A stretch of 64,000 nt of DNA from Candidatus Woesearchaeota archaeon (lineage in GTDB: Archaea > Nanobdellota > Nanobdellia > Woesearchaeales > UBA11576). Positions 16,313-25,026 of the stretch are shown piece by piece. Within the stretch, counting starts at the first letter, position 1. Each line of letters starts with the position of its first letter. Where the stretch lies: positions 267,284-331,283 of the forward strand of contig JABJCP010000035.1 in assembly GCA_018668595.1 (NCBI GenBank), given 5' to 3'. A program made the position numbers and the translations under genes. The notes under the pieces were generated by a model. It made no database searches. It worked only from the letters and a program-made list of their open reading frames with translations, and was not told where the DNA came from.

Positions 16313-17194
16313 TTAAAACTCGATTTCTAGTTCTGGAGCTCTGTTCATATCTTCTACAATTACAACAACTGTTTCAGATACTGTGTGTGTTCCATCAGTT
16401 GCTTCGATTAGAACTTCGTGCTCTCCAGCTTCATCATAGCCTACTTTTTTTATGCTTGTTGTCATCCATCCACTATAGGTAACTTCAACATCGTCGCCTT
16501 CTGGATCAGTTATTTCTGGTTTAAGACTAATTGTTTCGCCTTCATTTATTGTCACTTCTGATAACACTTCAACTACTGGTGGCTTGTTCTTATGCATTAC
16601 AACAACATTTACTTGTTGAGATGTTTCTGCAAGACCATCTGATACACTCACTGTTACTGTGTATTCTCCAGCGTCTCCAATCTCTGTTAACCATTCTCCA
16701 TCATTGTCTAAAGGTGCGGAAAACTCATATTCAAGATCATCTCCATCAGGATCTGTTGCTTGTACATTTAGTTTTACTAACTCGCCTTCGGTCACTGTTA
16801 TTTTATTTAACTCTGATAATTCTCCACCAACTGGTTTCCAAATTTTTTCAGAAAATGGTTCTACTTCTTCCTCTTCAACCATTGCTTCTGGTTCTTCTTC
16901 AGCTTCTTCCTCTTCAACCATTGCTTCTGGTTCTTCTTCAGCTTCTACTTCAGGTTCTTCTACAACTTTCTTAACCACTTTCTTTACAGGTTTTTTCTCT
17001 TCTACTTCCATTGGTGCAGTTTCGTCTGCTTCTACTTCAAATTCTGGTTCTTCTACATCCATAGGTTCTTCTAACGGTGCTTCATCACCTAATTCTGTTT
17101 CAGGGTCTTGGTATGGTACTTCATATCTAGCACAACCTACTAAGAACATTAACATAACCAAAATTGCAGAAACCAATATAATACTTCGCCTCAT
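16313..17194 (-). CDS. Surface lipoprotein with acidic stalk and two Ig-like domains
   Basis: A lipoprotein signal ends in the lipobox FLVGC (Cys about residue 21). Residues 30-115 are a Glu/Pro/Val-rich stalk with an exact repeat (EEEPEAMVEEEE units). Residues 125-293 hold two Ig-like/cadherin-like domains, each with a TDP-D/E-GDD calcium-type turn (TDPDGDDLEY and TDPEGDDVEV). The protein is probably lipid-anchored and extends from the cell surface for adhesion. Ribosome site gaggtgg lies before ATG 17194. A palindrome upstream may control it. Confidence 0.85.
   Translation of the reverse strand: MRRSIILVSAILVMLMFLVGCARYEVPYQDPETELGDEAPLEEPMDVEEPEFEVEADETAPMEVEEKKPVKKVVKKVVEEPEVEAEEEPEAMVEEEEAEEEPEAMVEEEEVEPFSEKIWKPVGGELSELNKITVTEGELVKLNVQATDPDGDDLEYEFSAPLDNDGEWLTEIGDAGEYTVTVSVSDGLAETSQQVNVVVMHKNKPPVVEVLSEVTINEGETISLKPEITDPEGDDVEVTYSGWMTTSIKKVGYDEAGEHEVLIEATDGTHTVSETVVVIVEDMNRAPELEIEF
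16865..16942 (-). repeat. 39-bp tandem repeat, two units
   Basis: Two identical 39-base units (16865-16903 and 16904-16942) lie in frame within the stalk of the surface lipoprotein and encode 13 residues each. Exact identity points to a recent slippage or unequal-crossover event, so stalk length may vary between strains. Confidence 0.9.
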
Positions 17195-17280
17195 TTTACC
17201 ACCTCAAATCTATTCGCGGATAAACCGTAATAATTTGCCTTGTTTTTTTTTCAATTAATCCTAAAATTCGGATTTCGTTG

Positions 17281-17312
17281 CTATTGTAGAATAATACAAT
17301 AGTATTTAAATT
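17281..17312 (-). promoter_or_regulatory. Palindrome and TATA upstream of the lipoprotein
   Basis: A perfect palindrome, ctattgta-gaataa-tacaatag (17281-17302), adjoins a TATA-like atttaaat (about 17304-17311) on the minus strand, some 90 bases before ATG 17194. This is the layout of a repressor site just downstream of the TATA box. Confidence 0.5.
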
Positions 17313-17476
17313 TTATGATAGTAAAAACTTAATTTGATATGACTATTAAATAGAGACAATGTGTTTCCGTCGAGTTTCGTCTCAAATTTGGGACAAGATT
17401 TTAAAAACATTATTGAATTATTAAAAACATACCTGCACCACAAAGTATTTAAAAAATAGACAATGCATATTTTTTC

Positions 17477-19978
17477 ATGATTTTAAATTGGATAAAATTG
17501 GTGAATATTAGAAGTTTTGTTGATGCACAAATTAAATTTCCAACAGGAAGTATTTTGCTTAGTGGAGATATAGGTTCAGGCAAGTCAACTATTCTTTCTG
17601 CGTTTGAGTTTGGATTATTTGGTGCAATGCGCGGAGTATTATTATCTAATGCATTATTAAGAAAGGGAACGTCGAGAGGAAGTGTTGAAATTTGTTTTAG
17701 TATAGATAATAAAAATATAGTTATTAAAAGAAATTTAAAAGCGCAAAATAGTAGTGTAATTCAAGAACCAGGTTATGTTATTATTAATGGGCTTAAAACT
17801 GAAGGAACATCAACAGAGCTTAGAGCAATTGTTCTTGATTTGTTAGGTTACCCAAAAGAAATGTTAACAAAAAGTAAAGGCATGATTTTTAGGTATACTA
17901 TTTATACGCCTCAGGATCAAATGAAGCAAATAATTCTTGAAGATAAAGAGTTACGTCTTAACACATTGCGTAGTGTTTTTGGAATTGATAAATATAAACG
18001 AATTTCAGAAAATGCAAAATCGTATACTAAAAAACTAAAAGATCGCAAAAAGGAATTAGGAGGTATTATTTACGATCTCGACGATAAAAAATCAAAATTA
18101 AATAAATTTAAAGAAGATTTTGAAGCTCGATCAATAGAAGAATCTAAAATATTTCCTCTTTTAATTTCTGTTAAAGAAAGTTTGATTAAAAAACGTGCGG
18201 AATTGAAACTGTTTGAAGAAAAATTAGCAAGTTATAATGAAATAAACAAAAAAATAGAAGTTATAACAAATATTCTTGCTGAAAAATCAACTCAGAAAAA
18301 TAAACAATTTGAAAATATTGAAAAATTACAGCAAGCATCTGCTGTTTTAAAAGAATCTGTCGATCAATTAAACAAAAATATTTTTTCAGATGATTCGTTT
18401 GAAGTTATTGATGAAAAGTTATCAAAAAAAGAAATAGAACTTGGGAATTTAGAAGAGACTGAGAGAAAAACCATTCGTGAAGGTACGCTTTGTAGAGAAC
18501 GAAAGATTCAGATTGAAAAAAGAATGGAAGAATTAACAGAAAACAAATCGAAAAATTCTGAAAAACTCACAGTTATTAAAGAAAAACAAAATTTGTATAA
18601 AGAATTAGTTGAGCAAATTAAAGATAAAGAATTGATTAATATTAAACTTGATGAAATCAATAAAGAGATTGAAAAAATTAATTCGCAACTTAGTTCAAAC
18701 TCGACAATTATTGAACAAAGTGAAAAACTTAAACAAAAAATAGAGGGGATTGATGTTTGTCCAACATGCGAACAGGTTGTTTCCCAAACTCATAAACATT
18801 CAATTATTTCAAGAGAAGATGAAAAGATTTATTCTCTAAAAAAGAGATTGGCAGAATTTGAAACTCAAAAATCAGAGTTTACTAAATCAATTGATCGTGA
18901 AAAAGAATATTTAGAAAAGATTCGAGAGATTGAAAAAAAAATTGCAGTTCTTGGGTCTGAAGTTAAACAGTCTGAAGAATTAGAGTACGAACTTGAAAAG
19001 TTAGAAAAAGCCAAGCTTGATCTTCAAAAAGAGCGATCTGATTTGATTGAAAAAATAGAACAGTTTGACCTAACTAAATTAGACGAGGTTCGTGAAAAAA
19101 TAGGCGTGTTTAAAGAAGAACTAAAAGGTTTTCAAAAACTTAAGTTAAGTATTCAGGAAAAATCAAATCTTGAGAAAAACCTTGCTGACAAAAATCAACA
19201 AATTGAAGATATTAAATCTTTGCTTGAAGAAGCAGATATTATGATTAAAAATTTAAATTTAAAAAAAGAAGATATGAATGAAAGGTTGAAAAGTTTTGAA
19301 AATATTATTGAAAATCATAATCTGTTAAAACAAGAATTAGATAAATTACTTGATGAAGAAAAGCAAGTTGAATTAAAAAAACAAGGTATTGAACAAGAAA
19401 TGGAAACGTGTCAAAGATTTATTGATGAACTCACAAAAGAAGTTATTGTAAAAGAAGAAGCAAAACATAATCGTAACAAAGTTGAAAAAGATGTTCAGTG
19501 GTTTGATGATTTTTTTATTTCACTTATGGGTGTTATGGAAAAACATGTTTTGATGAAGGTATATCATGAATTTAAGGATTTATTCACAAAATGGTTTGAT
19601 GCGCTTATTGAAGATGAAACAATTACTGTTTCTCTTAATGATGAATTTACTCCTGTTGTAATTCAAAATGGTTATGAGGTTGAGGTTGAGAATTTAAGTG
19701 GTGGTGAAAAAACTAGTGTTGCATTAGCATATAGACTTGCACTTAATAAGGTTATTAATGATGTTGTGTCAGATATTAAGACTAAGAGTATTATTGTTTT
19801 AGATGAGCCAACAGATGGATTTTCTAATGAGCAGTTAGATAGAGTGCGGGAAGTTTTGGATCAGTTAGATGTTGAGCAAATCATACTTGTATCTCATGAA
19901 ACTAAGATCGAAGGATTTGTAGATCAAGTTATTCGTATTCAAAAAAATGATCATGTGAGTGAAGTTATAGTTAGTTGA
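17477..19978 (+). CDS. rad50: Rad50-like DNA repair ATPase
   Basis: The 833-residue protein has the SMC/Rad50 layout. Walker A GDIGSGKST lies near residue 30, and a Q-loop (TPQDQM) near residue 150. Long coiled coils enclose a zinc hook CPTC near residue 429. The ABC signature LSGGEKTS is near residue 738, Walker B IIVLDEPTDG near 771 and a His switch in LVSHET. With Mre11 it would tether and process DNA ends. No Mre11 gene is next to it, although rad50 and mre11 often pair in archaea. Transcription probably starts from a TATA-like agtatttaaa near 17442. Confidence 0.95.
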   Translation: MILNWIKLVNIRSFVDAQIKFPTGSILLSGDIGSGKSTILSAFEFGLFGAMRGVLLSNALLRKGTSRGSVEICFSIDNKNIVIKRNLKAQNSSVIQEPGYVIINGLKTEGTSTELRAIVLDLLGYPKEMLTKSKGMIFRYTIYTPQDQMKQIILEDKELRLNTLRSVFGIDKYKRISENAKSYTKKLKDRKKELGGIIYDLDDKKSKLNKFKEDFEARSIEESKIFPLLISVKESLIKKRAELKLFEEKLASYNEINKKIEVITNILAEKSTQKNKQFENIEKLQQASAVLKESVDQLNKNIFSDDSFEVIDEKLSKKEIELGNLEETERKTIREGTLCRERKIQIEKRMEELTENKSKNSEKLTVIKEKQNLYKELVEQIKDKELINIKLDEINKEIEKINSQLSSNSTIIEQSEKLKQKIEGIDVCPTCEQVVSQTHKHSIISREDEKIYSLKKRLAEFETQKSEFTKSIDREKEYLEKIREIEKKIAVLGSEVKQSEELEYELEKLEKAKLDLQKERSDLIEKIEQFDLTKLDEVREKIGVFKEELKGFQKLKLSIQEKSNLEKNLADKNQQIEDIKSLLEEADIMIKNLNLKKEDMNERLKSFENIIENHNLLKQELDKLLDEEKQVELKKQGIEQEMETCQRFIDELTKEVIVKEEAKHNRNKVEKDVQWFDDFFISLMGVMEKHVLMKVYHEFKDLFTKWFDALIEDETITVSLNDEFTPVVIQNGYEVEVENLSGGEKTSVALAYRLALNKVINDVVSDIKTKSIIVLDEPTDGFSNEQLDRVREVLDQLDVEQIILVSHETKIEGFVDQVIRIQKNDHVSEVIVS

Positions 19979-20059
19979 TTATAGTTAGTTGATGTATGTG
20001 TTTATAATAATCATTCTAGTTGAGAAATTTTTATATATTGTTGCAGAATAGCAAGTTGT

Positions 20060-20473
20060 ATGAAGAAATTATTAATTCCATCATTTTGTATAATTACTGC
20101 ACTGGCAGGACTCGGTTCTGGGTGTAATCCTGTTAAGACTGAAGAATCAATTCAAAAAACATATCCTGTTGAATCTATTGATTTTTATGTAAAAAAAGGT
20201 GAACAGAAAAATGTGTATTATCATCCAGGAGGTTTTGCACCTAAGTTTAATATTCTTGTAAAATATGATGGTAAACTCAATGAATCAGGAGATCTTGAAG
20301 TATATGTTGGCAAAGAATTAGTTCCCTTAAAAGTGGGTGCGTCATATAAGCTTGGAGAACATAAAATTTCAAAACAGAAAATTGAACTTACAGTTCTTGA
20401 ACTCATTGCAGAAGGTAATGATTCTATTGGTGTTGCACATTTTAAGTTAAGTGGTCCAATGTTAAATGATTAA
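20060..20473 (+). CDS. Small lipoprotein, 137 aa
   Basis: The N-terminus (MKKLLIPSFCIITALAGLGSGC) is a lipoprotein signal with lipobox GSGC near residue 22. The mature part is beta-rich and small, with strands such as FNILVKYDGKL and IELTVLELI. No domain is recognised. It follows rad50 after 81 bases with its own TATA-like tttttatata near 20030, so it is probably a separate unit. Confidence 0.75.
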   Translation: MKKLLIPSFCIITALAGLGSGCNPVKTEESIQKTYPVESIDFYVKKGEQKNVYYHPGGFAPKFNILVKYDGKLNESGDLEVYVGKELVPLKVGASYKLGEHKISKQKIELTVLELIAEGNDSIGVAHFKLSGPMLND

Positions 20474-20599
20474 GACCTGTCTTTATCTATTCCCTATCTA
20501 CGAAAATTTTATAAACTTATTAATCTTACATTTTCTTACTATTAAAAAACAAAAATCTATTAAGAATCAAGTGTATAAATTCAAACGAGGGGAGTAATT

Positions 20600-22081
20600 A
20601 TGAAAAGGGGTTTACTAGCTTTATTAATTGTCGTTCTATTTAGTCTATTTTCAGCTCCATTAGCACAAGGTATTGAAGTTATTGTACCTGCATTTTATGT
20701 TGATATAGAGCCAGTGCGTGATGAAATTACATTAGAAGAATATGCTATTTTCAATGTAACTGTAAAAAATGTGCAGGATTTTGAAGATAATTTTAGAATA
20801 AGACCTCTTGAAGATTTAAAATGGGGATTTCAAACAGTTCCTTTAACAGATTATTTCTCAGGTAAGACTATTGATTCAGGTGAAGAAGCAACTATTGTTA
20901 TGTATCTAAAACCTGCAAAAAATATGGATAGTGGTAAATATAACATTAAGCTTGAGATTGAAAGTGAAGAAAGTGACCGTCTTGTAACATCTGTTCTAAA
21001 AATTGGTGTTGGTATGCCTGTAATTGAAGGTATTTATACTCCTTTAACTAATTTTGATATTGAATTAAATGTTCCTGATCGTATTGATCCTCGTTCAAAA
21101 TATACTATTGATCTTCATCTTGTTAACAATAACGCACTTGTGTTAAACGACATAACTGTTTTATTTGAAAGTGATTTAATTGGTTCTGATCAAACATCTC
21201 TTGATCTAGGTTCTAATGAAGATAAAACTGTTCAGTTTGCAGTTCAGTTTCCGTCGGATACCAAACCAAATTCAGGTTATGCTAAAGTCACAGTACTTTA
21301 CAAAGATGAAAAAGTGTTTGAAGAATCTCAAAATTTTAATATTGTAGGATATACTCCTGCATTTGAAAAATCAATTAATACATCTGAATTTTCTGGCAAG
21401 ACTATTCGCAGAGTTGATATTGTAAGTTTGAGTAATGTTGAAAAAACTGAACATATTAAATTAGAAACATCCTCTTGGGAGAATTTTTTTACATCTTCAA
21501 ATCCGCAAGCAGAAGTTATTGAAGATGAAGAAACAGGTTTGATGTATTATTCATGGATTGTAACTCTTGAACCTGAAGAGTCAACTCAATTAGAAATAAC
21601 AACATCTTATAGACCGTTATACATTTTAGCAGTTTTCATTATTGCAGGTTTGATTTTGTTTTATGCTTTTAGAAATCCTATTGTTGCAAAAAAACAAATC
21701 CAGGCTATTCGCAGATCTCATGGTGCAGTAACTCATGCAAAGATTTTAGTTACTGTTAAGAATAGGGGTTCTAAAACTTTGAAGGATTTAAAAATTGTTG
21801 AACGTGTTCCAAAGTTGTTTAATGTTTCAAGTACTTTTGATGGAACTCTTAGTCCTACAAGAAAATATACTCATTCTAAAGAAGGAACTGTTTTAGAGTA
21901 CAAGCTTGATCGAATGGATCCACACGAGGAGAGAATTATTAAGTATGAAGTTAGTCCATCTCTTCACACAGTGGGCGAAGTAACTCTTAAGCCAACAATA
22001 ATTACGTTCAAGGCAAAACAGAACTTACAACTAAAATCAACCAGTAATCAGCTAACCTTAGATGGCGAACCTAAGTTGTAA
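20600..22081 (+). CDS. Membrane protein with Ig-like (COG1470-type) domains
   Basis: A cleavable-type signal (residues 1-24) is followed by about 320 residues of repeated Ig-like beta domains with FNVTVKN- and KYTIDLHLVNNN-type strands. A single membrane helix (LYILAVFIIAGLILFYAF, about residue 350) comes next, then another Ig-like domain of about 120 residues. The layout matches archaeal COG1470/NEW3-type surface proteins. The last domain would lie on the opposite face of the membrane from the rest, which is unusual. Ribosome site gaggggag before ATG 20600. Confidence 0.75.
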   Translation: MKRGLLALLIVVLFSLFSAPLAQGIEVIVPAFYVDIEPVRDEITLEEYAIFNVTVKNVQDFEDNFRIRPLEDLKWGFQTVPLTDYFSGKTIDSGEEATIVMYLKPAKNMDSGKYNIKLEIESEESDRLVTSVLKIGVGMPVIEGIYTPLTNFDIELNVPDRIDPRSKYTIDLHLVNNNALVLNDITVLFESDLIGSDQTSLDLGSNEDKTVQFAVQFPSDTKPNSGYAKVTVLYKDEKVFEESQNFNIVGYTPAFEKSINTSEFSGKTIRRVDIVSLSNVEKTEHIKLETSSWENFFTSSNPQAEVIEDEETGLMYYSWIVTLEPEESTQLEITTSYRPLYILAVFIIAGLILFYAFRNPIVAKKQIQAIRRSHGAVTHAKILVTVKNRGSKTLKDLKIVERVPKLFNVSSTFDGTLSPTRKYTHSKEGTVLEYKLDRMDPHEERIIKYEVSPSLHTVGEVTLKPTIITFKAKQNLQLKSTSNQLTLDGEPKL

Positions 22082-22168
22082 ACTTTATTATTATTTTTTT
22101 ATTTATTATTTCATTTATTATTAATTAATTCTACATCATAAAGAACTAATAGTGCATAAAGAAAAATA

Positions 22169-22351
22169 GCAGCACTGCCTTGGCATATAGTTGAATTAGT
22201 TTACTAATTCAAGGATTTCAAAGCTTGCTTTGATAATGTCAGCGACGAGTGTAATGAGGAGCTGATGTGGGGCGTAAGAACTGCCGATTCATGCAGGCAG
22301 TTCGTCGAGATGTCATGCGCCATAGGCGATGATAATCTGCCGCAGTGCTGC
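22169..22351 (+). ncRNA. Structured RNA, copy 2 (multi-helix, closed by P1)
   Basis: The six helices of copy 1 are all present with changed bases: P1 gcagcactg/cagtgctgc (22169-22177, 22343-22351), P2 ttgaattagt/actaattcaa (22191-22212), P3 tcaaagc/gctttga (22218-22233), P4 tcagc/gctga (22239-22265), P5 gaactgcc/ggcagttc (22278-22303), P6 tcat-cgcc/ggcg-atga (22313-22332). Kept bases include ccttggcat after P1, atgtc after P3, the P5 loop gattyatgca, the P6 loop ata and ctgccg before the P1 3' arm. Similar AT-rich DNA follows both copies (cttcattttgaa). It lies in the 400-base gap after the Ig-like membrane protein gene. Confidence 0.75.
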
Positions 22352-22483
22352 AAAAAAGAAAAAAAACAAACCCAGCACTAACTCACTTTGCTCGTTGGTT
22401 TACATCAAAACTTCATTTTGAACAATATTGAACAGAGTTTAATTCAACAAATTTATATAATAACTCCTCTTAATATATCTCGA

Positions 22484-23275
22484 ATGAAAGAAAAAATAAA
22501 ACAACTTTGCGAATACATTGAAAAAGAAAATAATGTTGAAGTACTCTTCGCAGTAGAGAATGGAAGCAGAGCGTGGAGAATGGAAAGTAAAAATAGTGAC
22601 TATGATGTTAGATTTGTTTTTGTAAGACCTACAAAAGATTACATTCAGATTGATACGCCTAGAAATGTTATTGAAGCTGCGTTTGATAAAGATGGAAATA
22701 GCTGTCCAGTCAAAGGATCTTTAATTGATATTTCTGGTTTTGATATTTTTAAGTATGTTAGATTACTTTCGAATTCAAATCCTACAACAATTGAATGGTT
22801 AATGAGTGATATTGTTTATTGTGGAAAACAGAATGAAATTTTCAAATCATTTGCTTTGAATAAATTCACTAAAAAAACATTGTATCTTCATTATAAGTCT
22901 CTGTGCAAAAATAATTATTTGAACTATATTAAATCAGGTAAATTAATCACATATAAAAAATATCTTTATGCCTATAGAGGTCTTGTTAATGCAAAGTGGG
23001 TTGTTAATAAAAATACTATTCCTCCAATAATATTTGCTGATGCAATGGCTGAGATGAAAAATATTATTCCAAATAATATATTAAATAATTTAGAGAATAT
23101 AATCGAATTAAAGTCACAGGGAAAAGAGAAAGATATTATTCAGAATATTGTAGAACTGGATAAGTATATTGAGACATTTTTTGAATATGAATCAGAAACA
23201 CCTGATGATGAAACCAACAGAGATTTTGATGAATTAAATGATGAACTAAGAAAAATTGTTTTAGGTGATTTTTAA
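22484..23275 (+). CDS. YcgL-type nucleotidyltransferase
   Basis: The 263-residue protein belongs to the large stand-alone nucleotidyltransferases of the YcgL/COG3541 kind: VENGSRAWRMESKNSDYDVRFVFV carries the GS and the DxD-type acids, followed by the typical NPTTIEWLMSDIVY segment. The substrate is unknown; relatives may modify RNA or proteins. The frame is open to 22388, but ATG 22484 is preferred because a TATA box (atttatataa, 22451-22460) lies 25-30 bases before it. A small Cys protein follows directly. Confidence 0.85.
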   Translation: MKEKIKQLCEYIEKENNVEVLFAVENGSRAWRMESKNSDYDVRFVFVRPTKDYIQIDTPRNVIEAAFDKDGNSCPVKGSLIDISGFDIFKYVRLLSNSNPTTIEWLMSDIVYCGKQNEIFKSFALNKFTKKTLYLHYKSLCKNNYLNYIKSGKLITYKKYLYAYRGLVNAKWVVNKNTIPPIIFADAMAEMKNIIPNNILNNLENIIELKSQGKEKDIIQNIVELDKYIETFFEYESETPDDETNRDFDELNDELRKIVLGDF

Positions 23276-23276
23276 A

Positions 23277-23459
23277 ATGAATAATGAATACCAAAACGGA
23301 GAATTTTGCAAAGCTGTAAATTGTGAAGTTAGAATAAAATGGGAAGAATCTGGTGCAGATGTTTCTGAACTCAAAAAGATCTGTAAATCTGGATGTATTA
23401 AATCAGCTTATGAGTTCCATGATTATTTGATTGAGAAGGGTTATAGCATTAAAAAATAA
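23277..23459 (+). CDS. Small cysteine protein, 60 aa
   Basis: A 60-residue protein with four cysteines in two groups: FCKAVNC near residue 12 and CKSGC near residue 37. Between them lies a charged helix (SGADVSELKKI), and the C-terminus is AYEFHDYLIEKGY. The pattern suggests a zinc site or disulfides. It starts two bases after the stop of the YcgL-type gene, so the two are probably translated from one mRNA and may act together. No family name known to me. Confidence 0.7.
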   Translation: MNNEYQNGEFCKAVNCEVRIKWEESGADVSELKKICKSGCIKSAYEFHDYLIEKGYSIKK

Positions 23460-23602
23460 GATTGTGCTAATTCTGCGAGATTCATTCAAAATATATTGTG
23501 AAATATTTTCAATTTTCTTGAAAATTTACACAGGACACTGGACATGGGCGCGTGAACCTTTTATATGATCCTGTTTTTAATTTATTTAAATAAATTAATT
23601 GT

Positions 23603-24406
23603 ATGAAGGTTCTAACAACTATGACAAAAAATTTGAATATTACTCCTGAAATTTCAGAACTTTGCGGAATAATTTCTGGAGACGGACATTTAAGCAGATA
23701 TGTTTCTTCAAAAAGAAGCAGTTATAAAATTGAAATTGCAGGCGATAAGACTGAAGAGATAGATTATTTCAAACATATTTCTTTATTATTCTATAGTTCA
23801 TTTAAGGTTGAAACTAAGTTTAAAATTAAGAAAAATTATGCTAATTTATACATTCATTCAAAAAAACTTCTTGAGTTTTTTGAAAACATAGGCATAATAG
23901 TTGGGAAAAAATCAGGTAGAGTGAGAATTCCTCAAAAAATAATCAATAATAACGAATTATCTCTTCATTTTTTAAGAGGACTTGCAGATACCGACTTTAG
24001 TATTTGTTTTAAAAAAGGGAATAGAAAAAGTAATTCATATCCTCGAATAATTGCAGAATTTTGTTCTGAAGAAATTATTAAAGACATTCAAACTGTCTTA
24101 GATCGTCTGAAAATTAGTTATTGTAATCTACAAGGTATAAAAACAAATTCATTTGGCACGTTTAATTTTTTTAGGCTTGAAATCAATGGAATAAATAATT
24201 TAAATAAATGGTTGAGACATATTGGTTTTTCAAATCCCAAGCATAGTAGCAAAATAAAAGTATGGAACAAATTAGGATATTGTCCTCCAAAAACTACATA
24301 TTCTGAAAGAATGAAAATAATAAAAGAAGAGGGCGTAAATCGTCCTGCTTCTAAGAATTCCTCCCTCCTGACTTCAGAAGCAAAGAAAAATAGCCCATTT
24401 GGATAA
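23603..24406 (+). CDS. LAGLIDADG homing-endonuclease-like protein
   Basis: Two LAGLIDADG motifs are visible: LCGIISGDGHL near residue 20 and LRGLADTDFSI near residue 125. Each ends in the acidic residue that binds metal in the active site, so this looks like a monomeric two-motif endonuclease (267 aa). Such enzymes cut intron-less alleles and spread introns. It is free-standing, but it ends 89 bases before a tRNA-Tyr gene that carries two introns on the same strand. A TATA box (ttttatatga) precedes it. It may be a former intron-borne enzyme. Confidence 0.85.
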   Translation: MKVLTTMTKNLNITPEISELCGIISGDGHLSRYVSSKRSSYKIEIAGDKTEEIDYFKHISLLFYSSFKVETKFKIKKNYANLYIHSKKLLEFFENIGIIVGKKSGRVRIPQKIINNNELSLHFLRGLADTDFSICFKKGNRKSNSYPRIIAEFCSEEIIKDIQTVLDRLKISYCNLQGIKTNSFGTFNFFRLEINGINNLNKWLRHIGFSNPKHSSKIKVWNKLGYCPPKTTYSERMKIIKEEGVNRPASKNSSLLTSEAKKNSPFG

Positions 24407-24495
24407 TGTTTTGAAACATATCTAAGCAATCATAATGTAAATCCTGTTTTGAAAACAAAACCTTTTTAAAGAATCTAATTTTTAATGTAAAATAT

Positions 24496-24659
24496 CCCTA
24501 CCTAGCTCAATTGGCTAGAGCGCGCGGCTGTAGAAGTTGTCCGACATGGTTCCTAAATTAAGGAACTAAGAATGATAGACAATCAGTCGTAACCGCGAGG
24601 TTCCTGGAAAGCTGTATCATGAGTGATTAGCTTGGGAAATTCAAGTCCGGGGGTGGGGA
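24496..24659 (+). tRNA. tRNA-Tyr (GUA) with two introns
   Basis: The acceptor stem pairs ccctacc (24496-24502) with ggtgggg (24652-24658), followed by A73; C1-G72 is the archaeal tRNA-Tyr identity pair. The D stem gctc/gagc and the anticodon stem cgcgg/ccgcg flank the GTA anticodon at 24530-24532. The likely exons are 24496-24533, 24592-24607 and 24640-24659. Intron 1 (about 58 nt) is at the usual 37/38 site and has helices gttgtc/gacaat and gttcct/aggaac. Intron 2 (about 32 nt) splits the T arm: cctgg must pair with ccggg across it. Exact splice points are uncertain because both bulge-helix-bulge motifs look relaxed. Confidence 0.85.
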
Positions 24660-24854
24660 TATTTTTCTTTAATTATTATAACTAAGAATTAATGTTTTAG
24701 CATACTGCTGTTGCGTATTCTGGTTGAAATAAATCTGATCGATGTTGTTATAGCATTGAAAATTTTTCGGTTTTGTTGTATGTTTTTTCAATTGTTTATA
24801 AGTTGTTTTGAAAATGTCTCTAAGTTTGTTGAAAATCTTTCAGTTTTGTTGGAG

Positions 24855-25026
24855 GGTTTTTCTGTTTTTTCCACTGAAAGTTTATAAACTTGAAGAGTCA
24901 TTAACAATTGCATTAACTTTCGGGGTGATATGAAATGAAACAAAATTTAAAATGGGATGGTCATGTGCATACGTATTTTTCTGATGGTGATTATTCGCCG
25001 GAGTGCATGGTTAAGATGGCTAAGGA
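24855..25026 (+). repeat. Duplicated promoter and gene start, copy 1
   Basis: This 172-base segment (promoter, ribosome site and the first 30 codons of the PHP gene) is repeated at 26887-27059 with only scattered differences. Both include the element ttttccactgaaagtttataaac (TATA plus upstream box). The two copies flank the BRO gene as direct repeats. Confidence 0.9.

Noticed and set aside
16531..17258. Open frames opposite the Ig-like lipoprotein
   Set aside because: The low-complexity Ser- and Leu-rich translations come from the acidic repeat on the other strand.
23525..23560. GC-rich patch before the LAGLIDADG gene as a tRNA remnant
   Set aside because: No cloverleaf stems could be paired; only a weak acagga/tcctgt repeat is present.
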